From positions 5,197,001 through 5,261,000 of the forward strand of contig NZ_CP113432.1 in NCBI RefSeq assembly GCF_026686735.1: a DNA stretch of 64,000 bases. The letters run 5' to 3'. A model generated the notes under the pieces. It saw only the letters and a list, made by a program, of their open reading frames with translations. It had not been told where the DNA came from and made no database searches. Shown in pieces: positions 9,260-20,405 of this stretch. Numbering within the stretch: position 1 is the stretch's first letter; each line of letters opens with the position of its first letter. Source of the stretch: Pseudomonas triclosanedens. GTDB lineage: Bacteria > Pseudomonadota > Gammaproteobacteria > Pseudomonadales > Pseudomonadaceae. The position numbers and the translations under genes were made by a program.

Positions 9260-10924
9260 ATGCAACACCACCTCACTCCGCTGGACGCCACCCGACTGGC
9301 GAGTTGGCAGGCATTGGCCGCCCACCGTCAGGAGCTGCAGAACTTCACCATGCGTGAGGCATTCGCCCAGGACCCGGAGCGATTCAAGCGTTTCTCTCTC
9401 AGCGCCTGTGGCCTGTTCCTCGACTACTCGAAGAACCTCATTCGCCAGGACACTCTCGACCTGCTGGTGAAGCTGGCCGAGGAAGCCCAGTTGGGCGAGG
9501 CCATCCAGGCCATGTTCCGGGGTGACGTGATCAACGCCTCCGAGCGCCGCCCGGTGCTGCACACTGCGCTGCGCCGCCCCATCGGCGACAAGGTGAAGGT
9601 GGACGGCAAAGACGTGATGCCCGAAGTTCACCGCGTACTGCACCAGATGACCGAACTGGTCAGCTACGTGCACAACGGTCTGTGGCGCGGCTATACCGAG
9701 AAGCCGATCACCGATGTGGTGAACATCGGCATCGGCGGCTCGTTCCTCGGCCCGCAACTCGTTTCCGAGGCCCTGTTGCCATTCGCCCAGAAGGGTGTGC
9801 GTTGCCACTATCTGGCGAACATCGACGGCAGCGAGTTTCGTGAGCTGACCAGCCGCCTGAACGCCGAGACCACTCTGTTCATTGTCTCGTCCAAGTCCTT
9901 CGGCACCCTCGAAACGCTGAAGAACGCCCAGGCCGCGCGCGCCTGGTACCTGGCCCAGGGCGGCAAGGAAGAAGAGCTGTACCGCCACTTCATCGCCGTT
10001 TCCAGCAACAAGGAAGCAGCGGTTGCGTTCGGTATCCGCGAAGAGAATGTCTTCCCGATGTGGGACTGGGTCGGTGGCCGCTACTCACTGTGGTCCGCCA
10101 TCGGTCTGCCGATCGCCATGTCCGTGGGCATCAACAACTTCAAGGAACTGCTCTCCGGCGCTTACAGCATGGACCAGCATTTCCTCACCGCGCCGTTCGA
10201 CCGCAACATCCCCGTACTGCTGGGCCTGCTCGGTGTCTGGTACGGCGACTTCTGGGGCTCGCGCAGTCACGCGATCCTGCCCTACGACTATTATCTGCGA
10301 AACATCACCGACCACCTGCAGCAACTGGATATGGAGTCCAACGGCAAGAGCGTTCGCCAGGATGGCACGCCGGTCTCGGCAGGTACCGGCCCGGTGATAT
10401 GGGGTGGCGTCGGCTGCAACGGCCAGCACGCCTACCACCAGTTGCTGCACCAGGGCACCCACCTAATCCCGGCAGACTTCATCGTTCCGGTATCCAGCTA
10501 CAACCCGGTCGCAGACCACCACCAGTGGCTGTACGCCAACTGCCTGTCGCAGAGCCAGGCGCTGATGGTCGGCAAGACCCGCGCAGAGGCCGAGGCCGAA
10601 CTGCGTGCCAAAGGCCTGGACGAGGCCGAAGTGCAGCGCCTGGCGCCGCACAAGGTGATCCCTGGCAACCGACCGAGCAATACCCTGGTACTCGAGCGCA
10701 TCAGCGCGCGGCGCCTGGGCGCCCTGATCGCCATGTACGAGCACAAGGTTTACGTGCAGAGCATCCTCTGGGGCATCAACGCCTTCGACCAATGGGGCGT
10801 GGAGCTGGGCAAGGAACTGGGCAAGGCCGTCTACGGACGCCTGGTCGGCAGCGAGGAAAGCATCGCCGAAGACGCCTCCACGCAGGGCCTGATCGACTTC
10901 TTCCGCGGACGCCATCGCGGCTGA
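9260..10924 (+). CDS. pgi: Glucose-6-phosphate isomerase
   Basis: Interconverts glucose-6-phosphate and fructose-6-phosphate in the cytoplasm; in Pseudomonas, which lacks phosphofructokinase, it serves gluconeogenesis and the Entner-Doudoroff cycle. The length of 554 residues is normal. Motifs: [10 protein letters not shown], the PGI signature [13 protein letters not shown], catalytic His region HQLLHQGTH, and PGNRPSNTL near the C-terminus. It sits alone, between the panD terminator and a convergent regulator. GAAGG precedes the ATG. Confidence 0.98.
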   Translation: MQHHLTPLDATRLASWQALAAHRQELQNFTMREAFAQDPERFKRFSLSACGLFLDYSKNLIRQDTLDLLVKLAEEAQLGEAIQAMFRGDVINASERRPVLHTALRRPIGDKVKVDGKDVMPEVHRVLHQMTELVSYVHNGLWRGYTEKPITDVVNIGIGGSFLGPQLVSEALLPFAQKGVRCHYLANIDGSEFRELTSRLNAETTLFIVSSKSFGTLETLKNAQAARAWYLAQGGKEEELYRHFIAVSSNKEAAVAFGIREENVFPMWDWVGGRYSLWSAIGLPIAMSVGINNFKELLSGAYSMDQHFLTAPFDRNIPVLLGLLGVWYGDFWGSRSHAILPYDYYLRNITDHLQQLDMESNGKSVRQDGTPVSAGTGPVIWGGVGCNGQHAYHQLLHQGTHLIPADFIVPVSSYNPVADHHQWLYANCLSQSQALMVGKTRAEAEAELRAKGLDEAEVQRLAPHKVIPGNRPSNTLVLERISARRLGALIAMYEHKVYVQSILWGINAFDQWGVELGKELGKAVYGRLVGSEESIAEDASTQGLIDFFRGRHRG

Positions 10925-10932
10925 TGCCAACA

Positions 10933-10962
10933 GGGACGGCTGCGTGGCCACGCAACCGTCCC
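10933..10962. terminator. Bidirectional terminator between pgi and the GlxA-type regulator
   Basis: 15-base arms GGGACGGCTGCGTGG / CCACGCAACCGTCCC, with one internal mismatch and no loop to spare, sit exactly between the stop codons of two convergent genes. No strong T tract, so efficiency is uncertain. Confidence 0.6.
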
Positions 10963-10966
10963 GCTC

Positions 10967-11941
10967 TCATCGACAGAAGCGCTGCCGATATTCTCCGGGC
11001 GTAACGCCCAGCACCTGGACGAAGGCGCGCCGCAGGTTGTACTCGCTGGCAAACCCGCTCTGCAGCGCGACCCGCTTGAGCGAAGAGCCGCCTCCCTCCA
11101 GTAGCCGACAGGCCGCATCCAGCCGCAGTTGCAACAGCAGTTTCGCCGGCGTGATCCCCAGCGCGCCCTGACAATGCCGGTGCAGCGTGCGGGGAGAAAT
11201 CGCCAGCCACGCGGCCATATCTTCGACATCCAGCGGCTCGTGCAGATGCTCCCTCAACCAGCGCACCAGGCGCTCCAGCGGCCCGTCCTCCGGCGCCTGC
11301 TGCATCAGCAGCTCCGCACTGAACTGACGCTGCCCGCCGGGACGTCGCAAGTACATCACCAGACCCTTGGCAACCTGCAACGATACTTCCCGGCCGTGAT
11401 CCTCCTCCACCAGGCTCAGGCTCAGGTCCATACCCGCCGTAACGCCGGCGGAGCTGTAAATGCGCCCGTCACGCACGAACAAGGCATCCTCCAAAACACG
11501 CAGCCCGGGGAACATCCGCTGCAACAACGCGGCGTAACGCCAATGTGTCACCACCGGCCGCCCCTCCAGCAAGCCGGCCTGCGCCAGCAGAAAGGCTCCT
11601 GTGCAGATAGCTCCGCAACGCAGCGCATGGGGCTCCACCGCCGCAAGCCAACGTGCCAACGCGCCCTGCGACATTGCCTTCTGCACCCCGTATCCACCGG
11701 CGACCAGCACTGTGCAGCCGGCAACCGACGGCGGCTCCGGCAACGCCTCGGTCATCAGCTCGAGCCCGGTGCTCGAGCGCATCAACCCGCCATCCGGGGA
11801 AACCGCCTGCAACCGATACCCCACATGATCCCCCCGCAGCGGCAGGTGCTCCGCCACCGCCGCGAAAACCTCGGCCGGGCCGGTGGCATCCAGTAGCTGA
11901 AAGTCCGCAAAAATCACTAGCAGAACTCGATGCGTCGTCAT
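10967..11941 (-). CDS. GlxA-family transcriptional regulator (DJ-1/PfpI domain + AraC HTH)
   Basis: The protein has 324 residues. Residues ~1-190 form a class I glutamine amidotransferase-like (DJ-1/PfpI) domain, starting RVLLVIFADFQLLDATGPAEVF and carrying the nucleophile-elbow Cys in AICTGAFLLAQAG followed by VVTHW. Residues ~215-320 are an AraC-type double helix-turn-helix (WLAISPRTLHRHC ... GFASEYNLRRAF ... GVTPGEYRQRF). Relatives (ArgR, GbdR, CdhR, SouR) sense amino-acid or betaine-type ligands in Pseudomonas, but the ligand here cannot be read. It is divergent from, and 99 bp from, an exported DJ-1-like gene, its likely target. The pair is not between pgi and acsB in PAO1 as I remember it. 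Confidence 0.9.
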   Translation of the reverse strand: MTTHRVLLVIFADFQLLDATGPAEVFAAVAEHLPLRGDHVGYRLQAVSPDGGLMRSSTGLELMTEALPEPPSVAGCTVLVAGGYGVQKAMSQGALARWLAAVEPHALRCGAICTGAFLLAQAGLLEGRPVVTHWRYAALLQRMFPGLRVLEDALFVRDGRIYSSAGVTAGMDLSLSLVEEDHGREVSLQVAKGLVMYLRRPGGQRQFSAELLMQQAPEDGPLERLVRWLREHLHEPLDVEDMAAWLAISPRTLHRHCQGALGITPAKLLLQLRLDAACRLLEGGGSSLKRVALQSGFASEYNLRRAFVQVLGVTPGEYRQRFCR

Positions 11942-12040
11942 GGTCGATACTCGAATGGCTTTGGCAGGTATTCACCGATTGTTGTCATTTGCGACAGGCG
12001 CGCAAGGCTCAAGATGGTCTTCCACCCTCGGAGACCGACC

Positions 12041-13132
12041 ATGCGAACTCCTCTGCTGCTGACCCTGCTGATCATCCATTCCCCGGTGTGGGCCGATAAC
12101 GACCACCTGCCGCCCTATCAGGCACGCTTCGACCGGGACAAGCCGGTAATCGCGGTGGTCGGAGAAAATCGCATGACCGAGCTGGTGGACTATCTGGTGC
12201 CTTTCGGTCTTCTCAGCCAGGCCGGCATCGCCGAGGTGGTCGCACTATCTACCGAGGCCGGGCCGCTGCACCTGATGCCGGCGCTGACGATCCGCGCACA
12301 GGCCACGGTGGAGGAATTCCAGCGGCTTTATCCACAGGGGGCGGACTACCTGATAGTGCCCGCAGTGCATGAGAGCGACGATCCTCGCCTGCTCGCCTTC
12401 ATCAGAAGCCAGGCGAAACACGGCGCCACCCTGGTCGGCATCTGTGACGGGGTGCTGGCGCTGGGGCAGGCCGGGCAACTGCGCGGGCGACGCGCGACCG
12501 GCCACTGGTACTCGCTGCAGCAACGCCGGGAAGACTTTCCCGAGACTCGCTGGGTGGAGAATCGCCGCTACGTGGTAGACGGCAAGGTGATGACTACCTC
12601 CGGCGTCAGCGCCGCGATTCCCGCAACGCTGGCCGTGGTCGAAGCTATTGCCGGTGCCGGAAGGGCCGCAGAGCTGGGCAGCGCTATCGGGCTGGCCGAC
12701 TGGTCTCCCCGGCACGACAGCAGGCAGTTCGCCTTCGGCGCCCGCGACTACATGACCATCGCCGGCAATTACGCGGCCTTCTGGCGCCATGAAACGCTCG
12801 ACGTCCCCCTGCAACCCGGCCTGGACGAAGCAGTCCTCGCCCTGAAGACCGATGCCTGGGCGCGCAGTTTCCGTACCGAAGTCAGCGCCAGCGCCGCAGG
12901 GCCGGTCATCAGCCGCCACGGGCTGACCTTCCTGCCCGATGTGCAGGACTCCTCGGCGACTCCAATGCCCGGCGACGCCACCAGCGCAAGTGACGCGCTG
13001 GACGAAGCGATACAGAGTATCGGCGAGCGCTATGGCTTGGCGACGGCAGAGCTGGTCGCTGCCCAACTGGAATACCAGCCATCTGAACGAAGCAAGCCCG
13101 AGGCGCGTCGAAACAACAGGGACAACCCTTGA
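12041..13132 (+). CDS. Exported DJ-1/PfpI-family protein
   Basis: The protein has 363 residues. A signal peptide is visible ([18 protein letters not shown], cut before DN), so it should be periplasmic. Residues ~30-220 are a DJ-1/PfpI domain with the elbow Cys in [14 protein letters not shown] and a following TGHW, the same layout as the ligand domain of the divergent regulator. The C-terminal ~140 residues are unassigned. The start at 12041 has GGAG 7-11 bases upstream; an in-frame ATG at 12013 would spoil the signal peptide. Its role is unknown: it could be a hydrolase or ligand-binding partner of the regulator's pathway. acs follows after 61 bp on the same strand. Confidence 0.85.
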   Translation: MRTPLLLTLLIIHSPVWADNDHLPPYQARFDRDKPVIAVVGENRMTELVDYLVPFGLLSQAGIAEVVALSTEAGPLHLMPALTIRAQATVEEFQRLYPQGADYLIVPAVHESDDPRLLAFIRSQAKHGATLVGICDGVLALGQAGQLRGRRATGHWYSLQQRREDFPETRWVENRRYVVDGKVMTTSGVSAAIPATLAVVEAIAGAGRAAELGSAIGLADWSPRHDSRQFAFGARDYMTIAGNYAAFWRHETLDVPLQPGLDEAVLALKTDAWARSFRTEVSASAAGPVISRHGLTFLPDVQDSSATPMPGDATSASDALDEAIQSIGERYGLATAELVAAQLEYQPSERSKPEARRNNRDNP

Positions 13133-13174
13133 ACCTGCCTGGGCTTGGATGCACCCTTGTGGGCATCTGGGCTC

Positions 13175-13187
13175 ACAACAACAAGGA
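13175..13187 (+). promoter_or_regulatory. Candidate Hfq/Crc CA motif at the acs ribosome binding site
   Basis: ACAACAACAAGGA: three consecutive AAN triplets (AAC AAC AAG) run straight into the Shine-Dalgarno AAGGA, 7 bp before the acs ATG. This is the arrangement expected for Hfq/Crc translational repression relieved by CrcZ. Binding is inferred from motif and position. Confidence 0.65.
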
Positions 13188-13193
13188 TCCGCC

Positions 13194-15131
<1,938 letters not shown>

Positions 15132-15214
15132 TTGCGCGCTTCAGGCCTCGGGCACAAAGATGCTAGGTTTAGGATCCAGATCTGCCGTCCCTGCCCCGAG
15201 GCCTGCTCGCCGCA

Positions 15215-16093
15215 ATGGAAACCGTTCGCCGTCATATCGAAAGCCAGGTGCTCAGCCTGACCGGCCTCGCCCTGGGCGGAGTCGACTTCGAGTCTCCCAA
15301 GGGTGATCCCGGTCTTTTCGGCCCGGACTCGACGTGCTGGAAAGTTCACGGCGACTTCAGTTCGATGCTGATCGGCGGTATCAGCGCCCTTCTGCTGCAG
15401 ATGCTCCACCCGGCCGCACTGGGCGGCGTATGGGACCACTCCAACTTCCGCGCCGACATGCTCGGCCGCCTGCGCCGCACAGGGCAGTTCATCTCCGCAA
15501 CCACCTATGGCTCGCGGGGGGACGCCGAAAAGCTGATCGAGCGTGTGCGGCGCATCCACGATGGTGTGCACGGCACGTTACCCGACGGCACACACTACTC
15601 AGCCAATGATCCGGACTTGCTGACCTGGGTCCACGTGGCCGAAGTCAGCAGTTTTCTCGCCTCCCACCTGCGCTACCTGAATCCGGATCTGTCCGGCGCC
15701 GAGCAGGATCGCTACTACGACGAAATCGCCCTGATCGCCGAGCGCCTTGGCGCGCGCAATGTGCCGCGTTCGCGCCGCCAGGTCGCCGACTACCTGCAGA
15801 ACATGCGCCCGCAACTGTTGTATGACGAACGCACCCGGGAAGTCGTGCAAGTGCTGTTCAACGCCCCCGCCCCCAGTTTCCTGGCCAAGCCGTTCGGCGT
15901 GCTGATGATGCGCGCCGGCATCGACCTGCTGCCGGAATGGGCCGCCGACCAGCTCGGCCTGAGCCTGGGCAGCCTGCAGCGCCAACTGGTCCGCGCCAGC
16001 GTGAAACGCAGTGTGCCGCTACTGCGCTGGGCGGTGCGCAACGGCTCGCTGCACCGCGCCCGACGGCGTATGGGGTTGCCTCCGCTCCGGTGA
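15215..16093 (+). CDS. Oxygenase MpaB/Lcp-like family protein (DUF2236)
   Basis: The protein has 292 residues. The N-terminal half shows the family's helical core, including WKVHGDFSSMLIGG, LLLQMLHPAALGGVWDHSNF and DLLTWVHVAEVSSF, whose His residues are candidates for heme ligands. Relatives include fungal MpaB and latex-clearing (rubber) oxygenases; most bacterial members have no known substrate. No signal peptide is apparent. The start has only a distant GAGG (15198). It lies alone 83 bp after acs on the same strand. Family call is good, function is unknown. Confidence 0.82.
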   Translation: METVRRHIESQVLSLTGLALGGVDFESPKGDPGLFGPDSTCWKVHGDFSSMLIGGISALLLQMLHPAALGGVWDHSNFRADMLGRLRRTGQFISATTYGSRGDAEKLIERVRRIHDGVHGTLPDGTHYSANDPDLLTWVHVAEVSSFLASHLRYLNPDLSGAEQDRYYDEIALIAERLGARNVPRSRRQVADYLQNMRPQLLYDERTREVVQVLFNAPAPSFLAKPFGVLMMRAGIDLLPEWAADQLGLSLGSLQRQLVRASVKRSVPLLRWAVRNGSLHRARRRMGLPPLR

Positions 16094-16183
16094 TCTCAGA
16101 CCTGAATATGCAGAAATCATCTGAACGGACAAGTCTTTAGTCCCGCGTATCGCAACGAAAAAACGATTGTTGACTTTGAGCAA

Positions 16184-16203
16184 GGTTCTAGTTGCGGTTC
16201 TAG
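16184..16203 (+). repeat. Direct repeat GGTTCTAG upstream of the orphan regulator
   Basis: Two identical octamers GGTTCTAG at 16184-16191 and 16196-16203, 12 bp apart, about 80 bp before the response-regulator gene. The surrounding 189-bp gap is AT-richer than its neighbours. A regulator site is possible. Confidence 0.4.
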
Positions 16204-16282
16204 GATTATTCCGTAATCGACAGAACATCTGAGCTATCTTCAACGTCTACGCGCCGACTGTGACCAGACTTGGGAGTGAAAT

Positions 16283-16897
16283 ATGAGTAAGCGTGTCGTG
16301 CTGATCGAAGATCACCCAGCGATGCGTTTGGCGATCCGCTCATTGCTCGAACAGGATTCGCAATTCGAAGTGGTTCGCGAGGCTGCCGACGGTCATGGTG
16401 GGCTGGACGCCGTACGCAAGGAGTGTCCCGACCTGGTGATTCTCGACCTCAACCTCCCAGGCATGGACGGCCTGGACCTCCTCGCTCGCATCCATATCTT
16501 CGACGAGAACATCCGTCTGCTGGTGCTCAGCTCCCAGGATGAGCGCCTGTTCTCCGGCAAAGTCGAGGCCGCCGGCGCCCACGGCTTCGTGAGCAAGAAC
16601 AAGGACACCAACGCCATCCTCAATGCCGCCCGCATGCTGGTCGCCGGATATCGTTGCTTCCCGGAGAAATCCCTCCACGTCACCAGCCATAACGACCCTG
16701 TCGCCGCCCTCACCCCGCGCGAACTGGTGGTCCTGCGCAGCCTGGTACGCGGCATGAGCAACAAGGAGATCGCCGAAGAGCTGTTCCTCAGCCAGAAGAC
16801 CGTCAGCACGTACAAAACCAGGATCCTGGAGAAACTCAATCTGGAAAGCGTGGTCGATCTGGTGGAGTTCGCCCGCACCCATCGACTGAATGACTGA
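16283..16897 (+). CDS. Orphan NarL/FixJ-type response regulator
   Basis: The protein has 204 residues: a receiver domain (IEDHPAMR at the acidic pocket, phospho-acceptor Asp in LVILDLNLPG, Lys in FVSKN) joined to a LuxR-type helix-turn-helix (LTPRELVVLRSLVRG, NKEIAEELFLSQKTVSTYKTRI). It resembles BvgA/EvgA/RocA-class regulators whose partners are hybrid unorthodox kinases. No histidine kinase is encoded nearby, so the partner is elsewhere. The ribosome binding site GGGAGTG precedes ATG. I recall no gene for it between the equivalent flanking genes of PAO1. Confidence 0.9.
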   Translation: MSKRVVLIEDHPAMRLAIRSLLEQDSQFEVVREAADGHGGLDAVRKECPDLVILDLNLPGMDGLDLLARIHIFDENIRLLVLSSQDERLFSGKVEAAGAHGFVSKNKDTNAILNAARMLVAGYRCFPEKSLHVTSHNDPVAALTPRELVVLRSLVRGMSNKEIAEELFLSQKTVSTYKTRILEKLNLESVVDLVEFARTHRLND

Positions 16898-16995
16898 TCT
16901 CCGACCGTACAAGGCCCGTTAGGGCATTCGTGCGTTCGTAATCGCCCAGCCGTGCCATACTCCAATGGCACGTCACGACGGAAACGACACCCGCC

Positions 16996-19900
16996 ATGCC
17001 CAAAGGACTGAAACGCGCAATCGGCGCGCTGTTGCTGCTATTCCTCTTCTACTGCCTGCTGGGCTTCCTGATTCTTCCCGGCATCGCTCTGCGCGTCGCC
17101 AACCAGCAGTTGGCGCAGTACGCCAGCATCCCGGCGCGGCTGGAGCGCATCGAGCTGAACCCGTTCAGCCTCGAACTGACCCTCTGGGGCCTGCATCTGG
17201 GCCAGGATGGAGAGGAGCAGGTACGTTTCAAGCGTCTGTATGCCAATCTGGAAATCGACAGCCTGTGGAAGCGCCACCTGCACTTAGCCGACATCGAGCT
17301 GGATGCGCCTCACACCGAGTTGCTGTTCGCCGAGAACGGCACGCTGAACCTGACGCAGCTATTCAAGCTGCCGCCCAGCCAGCCGGCCCCCGCGCAGGCT
17401 GAGCCCAGCCAGCCCTTCCCGCTGAGAATCGACCGCATTCGCCTGGCCGGAGGAAGCCTGCACTTCCTCGATCGACGTCCGAGCGAGCCTGTGGAATTCC
17501 TGTTCGACCCGATGGGTTTCGAACTGCACAACCTCAGCACGCTGCCGGACGATGGCGCGCAGATGACGCTGGTTGCCACCGGCCCGCATGGTGGCAAGCT
17601 CGACTGGCAGGGTGACCTCAGCCTGATACCGCTCACATCCAGTGGCAGCCTCTCTCTCCAGGGCGTCCCCCTCAAGGCGTGGTGGCCCTATGTGCGCGAC
17701 AACGCACCGCTGAGCCTGGAGAGCGGAACCCTGAGCGTATCCTCGGATTATCGCCTGGATCTCTCCAAAGGCACCCAACTGCTGCTCGACAAGGCTGCCG
17801 TGAACCTGTACGACCTCAGCCTGAAGTCCCCTGACGGCAAGCCCCTGGCCAACCTCGCAAGCCTCGACGTCGCCGATACCACGCTCGACCTGGCCGAGCG
17901 TGAAGTCGTGGTCGGCCAGATTCGCAGCCAGGGTCTTGAGGCATGGGCCGCGCGTGAGAAGGACGGCCAGCTCGACTGGCAGAAGCTGTTCGCCAACTTC
18001 AAACCTTTCAAGCGACCGCAGGAGCAGGCTTCTCAGGCGCAGCCAACCTCCGAGCCCGCCGAACGGCAGGCCGCCTCCGAGCCGGAGACACCCTCACCTG
18101 CCGCAACGCAGAATTCGCCAGACAAGGCTGCCCCGGCGCCTGCCAACGCAGAGCCTGCAGAGACAGGGGCACAAGCGCCGGCCACCAAGAACCGGGAGTC
18201 CGGTGCCGGTGAAACTCCGGCCAAGGAGCCGGCTCCTGCAACCAGCGCCCCGGCCGAGCCGGAAAAAGCCTGGCACGTGGTCTTGCGCGATACCCAACTG
18301 CGTGGCTACAAGGCGCACTTGGCGGACCGCGCCCCAGCAAAGCCGGTCGCGCTGGAAATTGGCCCGCTGGACCTCGATCTGCAGAACGTCGATAGCCTGC
18401 GCACCTCACCCCTGCTGCTCAAGCTCAAGACCGGCCTGGGGCAGCGCGGACAGATCGAAGCCAGCGGTCAGGTCAATCTCCAGCCGATCAATGCCAAGCT
18501 GAAGGTCGCCACCCGCGACATCGACCTGCGCGTCGCACAGTCCTATATCGACCCCTTCATTCGCCTGGAACTGCGCAGCGGCTTACTCGCCAGCGATCTC
18601 AATGTCGACCTGAAGAACACCGAGCCACTGGCCTTCGGCATCGACGGCAGTGCTCAAGTGACCCAACTGCATACTCTCGACACGCTGAAGAATCGCGACT
18701 TCGTCAAATGGACCAAGCTCACGCTGAACGGCCTTGCCTACCGCCACGGCGACAGCCTGTCGATCCAGAGCGTTTCGCTGGAAGAGCCGTATGCGCGCTT
18801 CATCATCAACGAGGACCGCTCCACCAACGTCAGCGAGCTGATCATCCCGCAGCCGGCCTCGTCATCTTCGTCGGCCAGCAGTGGCAGTAACGCGGGCGGC
18901 GGCAAGCCGATGGGTATCCATATCGGAGGCGTGAAGGTGAACAACGGCTCGGCGAACTTCGCCGACCTGACCCTGCGCCCGGACTTCGCGACTGCCATCC
19001 AGCAGTTGAGCGGGGAAATCGGCACCCTCGACAACCGAAATCCTGTGCCCGCCACCGTGGATATCAAAGGCAAGGTCGACAAATACGCCCCGGTCACCAT
19101 CAAGGGCAGCCTGAATCCCTTCTCGCCGCTGGAAAAGCTGGACATCGCCACCAGCTTCAAGCGCGTCGAACTGACTACCCTGACCCCCTACTCGGGCAAG
19201 TTCGCCGGCTATCGCATCCGCAAAGGGCGGCTAAATCTGGACCTGCACTACCAGATTACCCAAGGTAAGTTGAAAGCCGACAACAAGGTGCTGGTGGAGC
19301 ACCTGCAACTGGGCGAAAAGGTCGACAGCCCAGATGCCGTCGACCTGCCAGTCAAGCTGGCGGTCGCCCTGCTCAAGGACGCCAACGGCAACATCGACAT
19401 CCAGTTGCCGGTCGAAGGCGACCTGAACAACCCGCAGTTCAGCGTGATGCCGATCGTCTGGCAAACGCTGCGCAACCTGGTGGTACGTGCGGTTCAGGCG
19501 CCCTTCAAGTTCATCGCAGGGCTCGCCGGAGGCGAAGGCCCGGACCTGAGCAACGTGATGTTCGCTCCCGGTTCCAGCGAGCTGGACTCCGCCGCCCAGG
19601 GCAACCTGGACAAGCTGGCCGACGCCCTCAAGCAACGGCCAGCACTGAAGCTGGAAGTCGAAGGTGTCAGTGCCGCCAGCAGCGATGGCCCACTGCTGGC
19701 TGAAAGGCGCCTGCAGGAGGAATTCCGCAAGAACTACTACAGCATGCTGCAACGCCGGGGCGACAAGGTACCGAGCGATGCGAGCAAGCTCGAAGTGCCG
19801 GAGAATCTGCAACCGGCATTGCTGGAGGGAATCTATCGGAGCCGTCTGAAGAAGCAGCCGCCGGATGAGTGGAAAGAGCTGAGCAAGGACGAGCGCACCG

Positions 19901-20109
19901 AGAAGCTGCACCAGGCAGTGCTTGACTCCTGGAAAGACAGCCAGCTACTGCTGCGCAAACTCGGGCAGCAGCGGGCCACCCAGATCAAGGACTATCTGGT
20001 ATCCAAGGGCGGACTGGGCGACGACCGTGTCTATCTGATCGACGTCAACCTGGGTGAAGCGGAGGAGGGTGGCAAGGTAGCGACTCAACTGCACCTGGAC
20101 AGCGAATGA
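16996..20109 (+). CDS. DUF748 (AsmA-like) envelope protein
   Basis: The protein has 1037 residues. A single N-terminal membrane anchor (ALLLLFLFYCLLGFLIL, residues ~11-30) is followed by the AsmA/DUF748 repeats (VANQQLAQY, IELNPFSLELTLWGL). Residues ~335-425 are a low-complexity Ala/Pro/Glu-rich linker. The C-terminal part includes an OmpA-like stretch (MFAPGSSELDSAAQGNL). Relatives span the periplasm and are linked to outer-membrane lipid homeostasis, but no precise role can be assigned. The stop overlaps the next gene (ATGA), suggesting an operon with the two DUF2845 genes. Confidence 0.88.
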   Translation: MPKGLKRAIGALLLLFLFYCLLGFLILPGIALRVANQQLAQYASIPARLERIELNPFSLELTLWGLHLGQDGEEQVRFKRLYANLEIDSLWKRHLHLADIELDAPHTELLFAENGTLNLTQLFKLPPSQPAPAQAEPSQPFPLRIDRIRLAGGSLHFLDRRPSEPVEFLFDPMGFELHNLSTLPDDGAQMTLVATGPHGGKLDWQGDLSLIPLTSSGSLSLQGVPLKAWWPYVRDNAPLSLESGTLSVSSDYRLDLSKGTQLLLDKAAVNLYDLSLKSPDGKPLANLASLDVADTTLDLAEREVVVGQIRSQGLEAWAAREKDGQLDWQKLFANFKPFKRPQEQASQAQPTSEPAERQAASEPETPSPAATQNSPDKAAPAPANAEPAETGAQAPATKNRESGAGETPAKEPAPATSAPAEPEKAWHVVLRDTQLRGYKAHLADRAPAKPVALEIGPLDLDLQNVDSLRTSPLLLKLKTGLGQRGQIEASGQVNLQPINAKLKVATRDIDLRVAQSYIDPFIRLELRSGLLASDLNVDLKNTEPLAFGIDGSAQVTQLHTLDTLKNRDFVKWTKLTLNGLAYRHGDSLSIQSVSLEEPYARFIINEDRSTNVSELIIPQPASSSSSASSGSNAGGGKPMGIHIGGVKVNNGSANFADLTLRPDFATAIQQLSGEIGTLDNRNPVPATVDIKGKVDKYAPVTIKGSLNPFSPLEKLDIATSFKRVELTTLTPYSGKFAGYRIRKGRLNLDLHYQITQGKLKADNKVLVEHLQLGEKVDSPDAVDLPVKLAVALLKDANGNIDIQLPVEGDLNNPQFSVMPIVWQTLRNLVVRAVQAPFKFIAGLAGGEGPDLSNVMFAPGSSELDSAAQGNLDKLADALKQRPALKLEVEGVSAASSDGPLLAERRLQEEFRKNYYSMLQRRGDKVPSDASKLEVPENLQPALLEGIYRSRLKKQPPDEWKELSKDERTEKLHQAVLDSWKDSQLLLRKLGQQRATQIKDYLVSKGGLGDDRVYLIDVNLGEAEEGGKVATQLHLDSE

Positions 20110-20405
20110 TGTGCCGAGCCATGAAAGCCGTGATTACCGGCGCGCTGCTGCTCTGTGCCTCCGTGGCGCAGGCAGAGAGCATGCGCTGCGGCAGCGCGCT
20201 GATAAGCGCCGGCGACCGGGCGTGGGAGGTCGAGCAGAAATGCGGGCCACCCGAACATCGTGACGAGGTCGGCTATACCCTGAGCGATTACGATCATCGC
20301 GAGTACCGTGTCGAGGAATGGGTCTACGGACCGCGCAACGGCACTATCTACATCCTCACTTTCGAGGCCAACCGGCTGAAAAGCATCGAGTTCAAGCGCA
20401 ATTGA
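20106..20405 (+). CDS. DUF2845 small secreted protein, copy 1
   Basis: The protein has 99 residues from the ATG that overlaps the DUF748 stop (ATGA); a start at 20121 (MKAVITGALL) would give a cleaner signal peptide, cut at AQA|ES. The mature part shows RCGSALISAGD, a conserved KCGPPEHR and VEEWVYGPRNG, the DUF2845 pattern, with two Cys that may form a disulfide in the periplasm. The next gene is a tandem paralogue. Function unknown. Confidence 0.82.
   Translation: MMCRAMKAVITGALLLCASVAQAESMRCGSALISAGDRAWEVEQKCGPPEHRDEVGYTLSDYDHREYRVEEWVYGPRNGTIYILTFEANRLKSIEFKRN

Noticed and set aside
16965..16985. Possible sigma-54 promoter (TGGCACGTCACGACGG) before the DUF748 gene
   Set aside because: The -24 half fits, but no TTGC/GC lies 10 bp after the GG.
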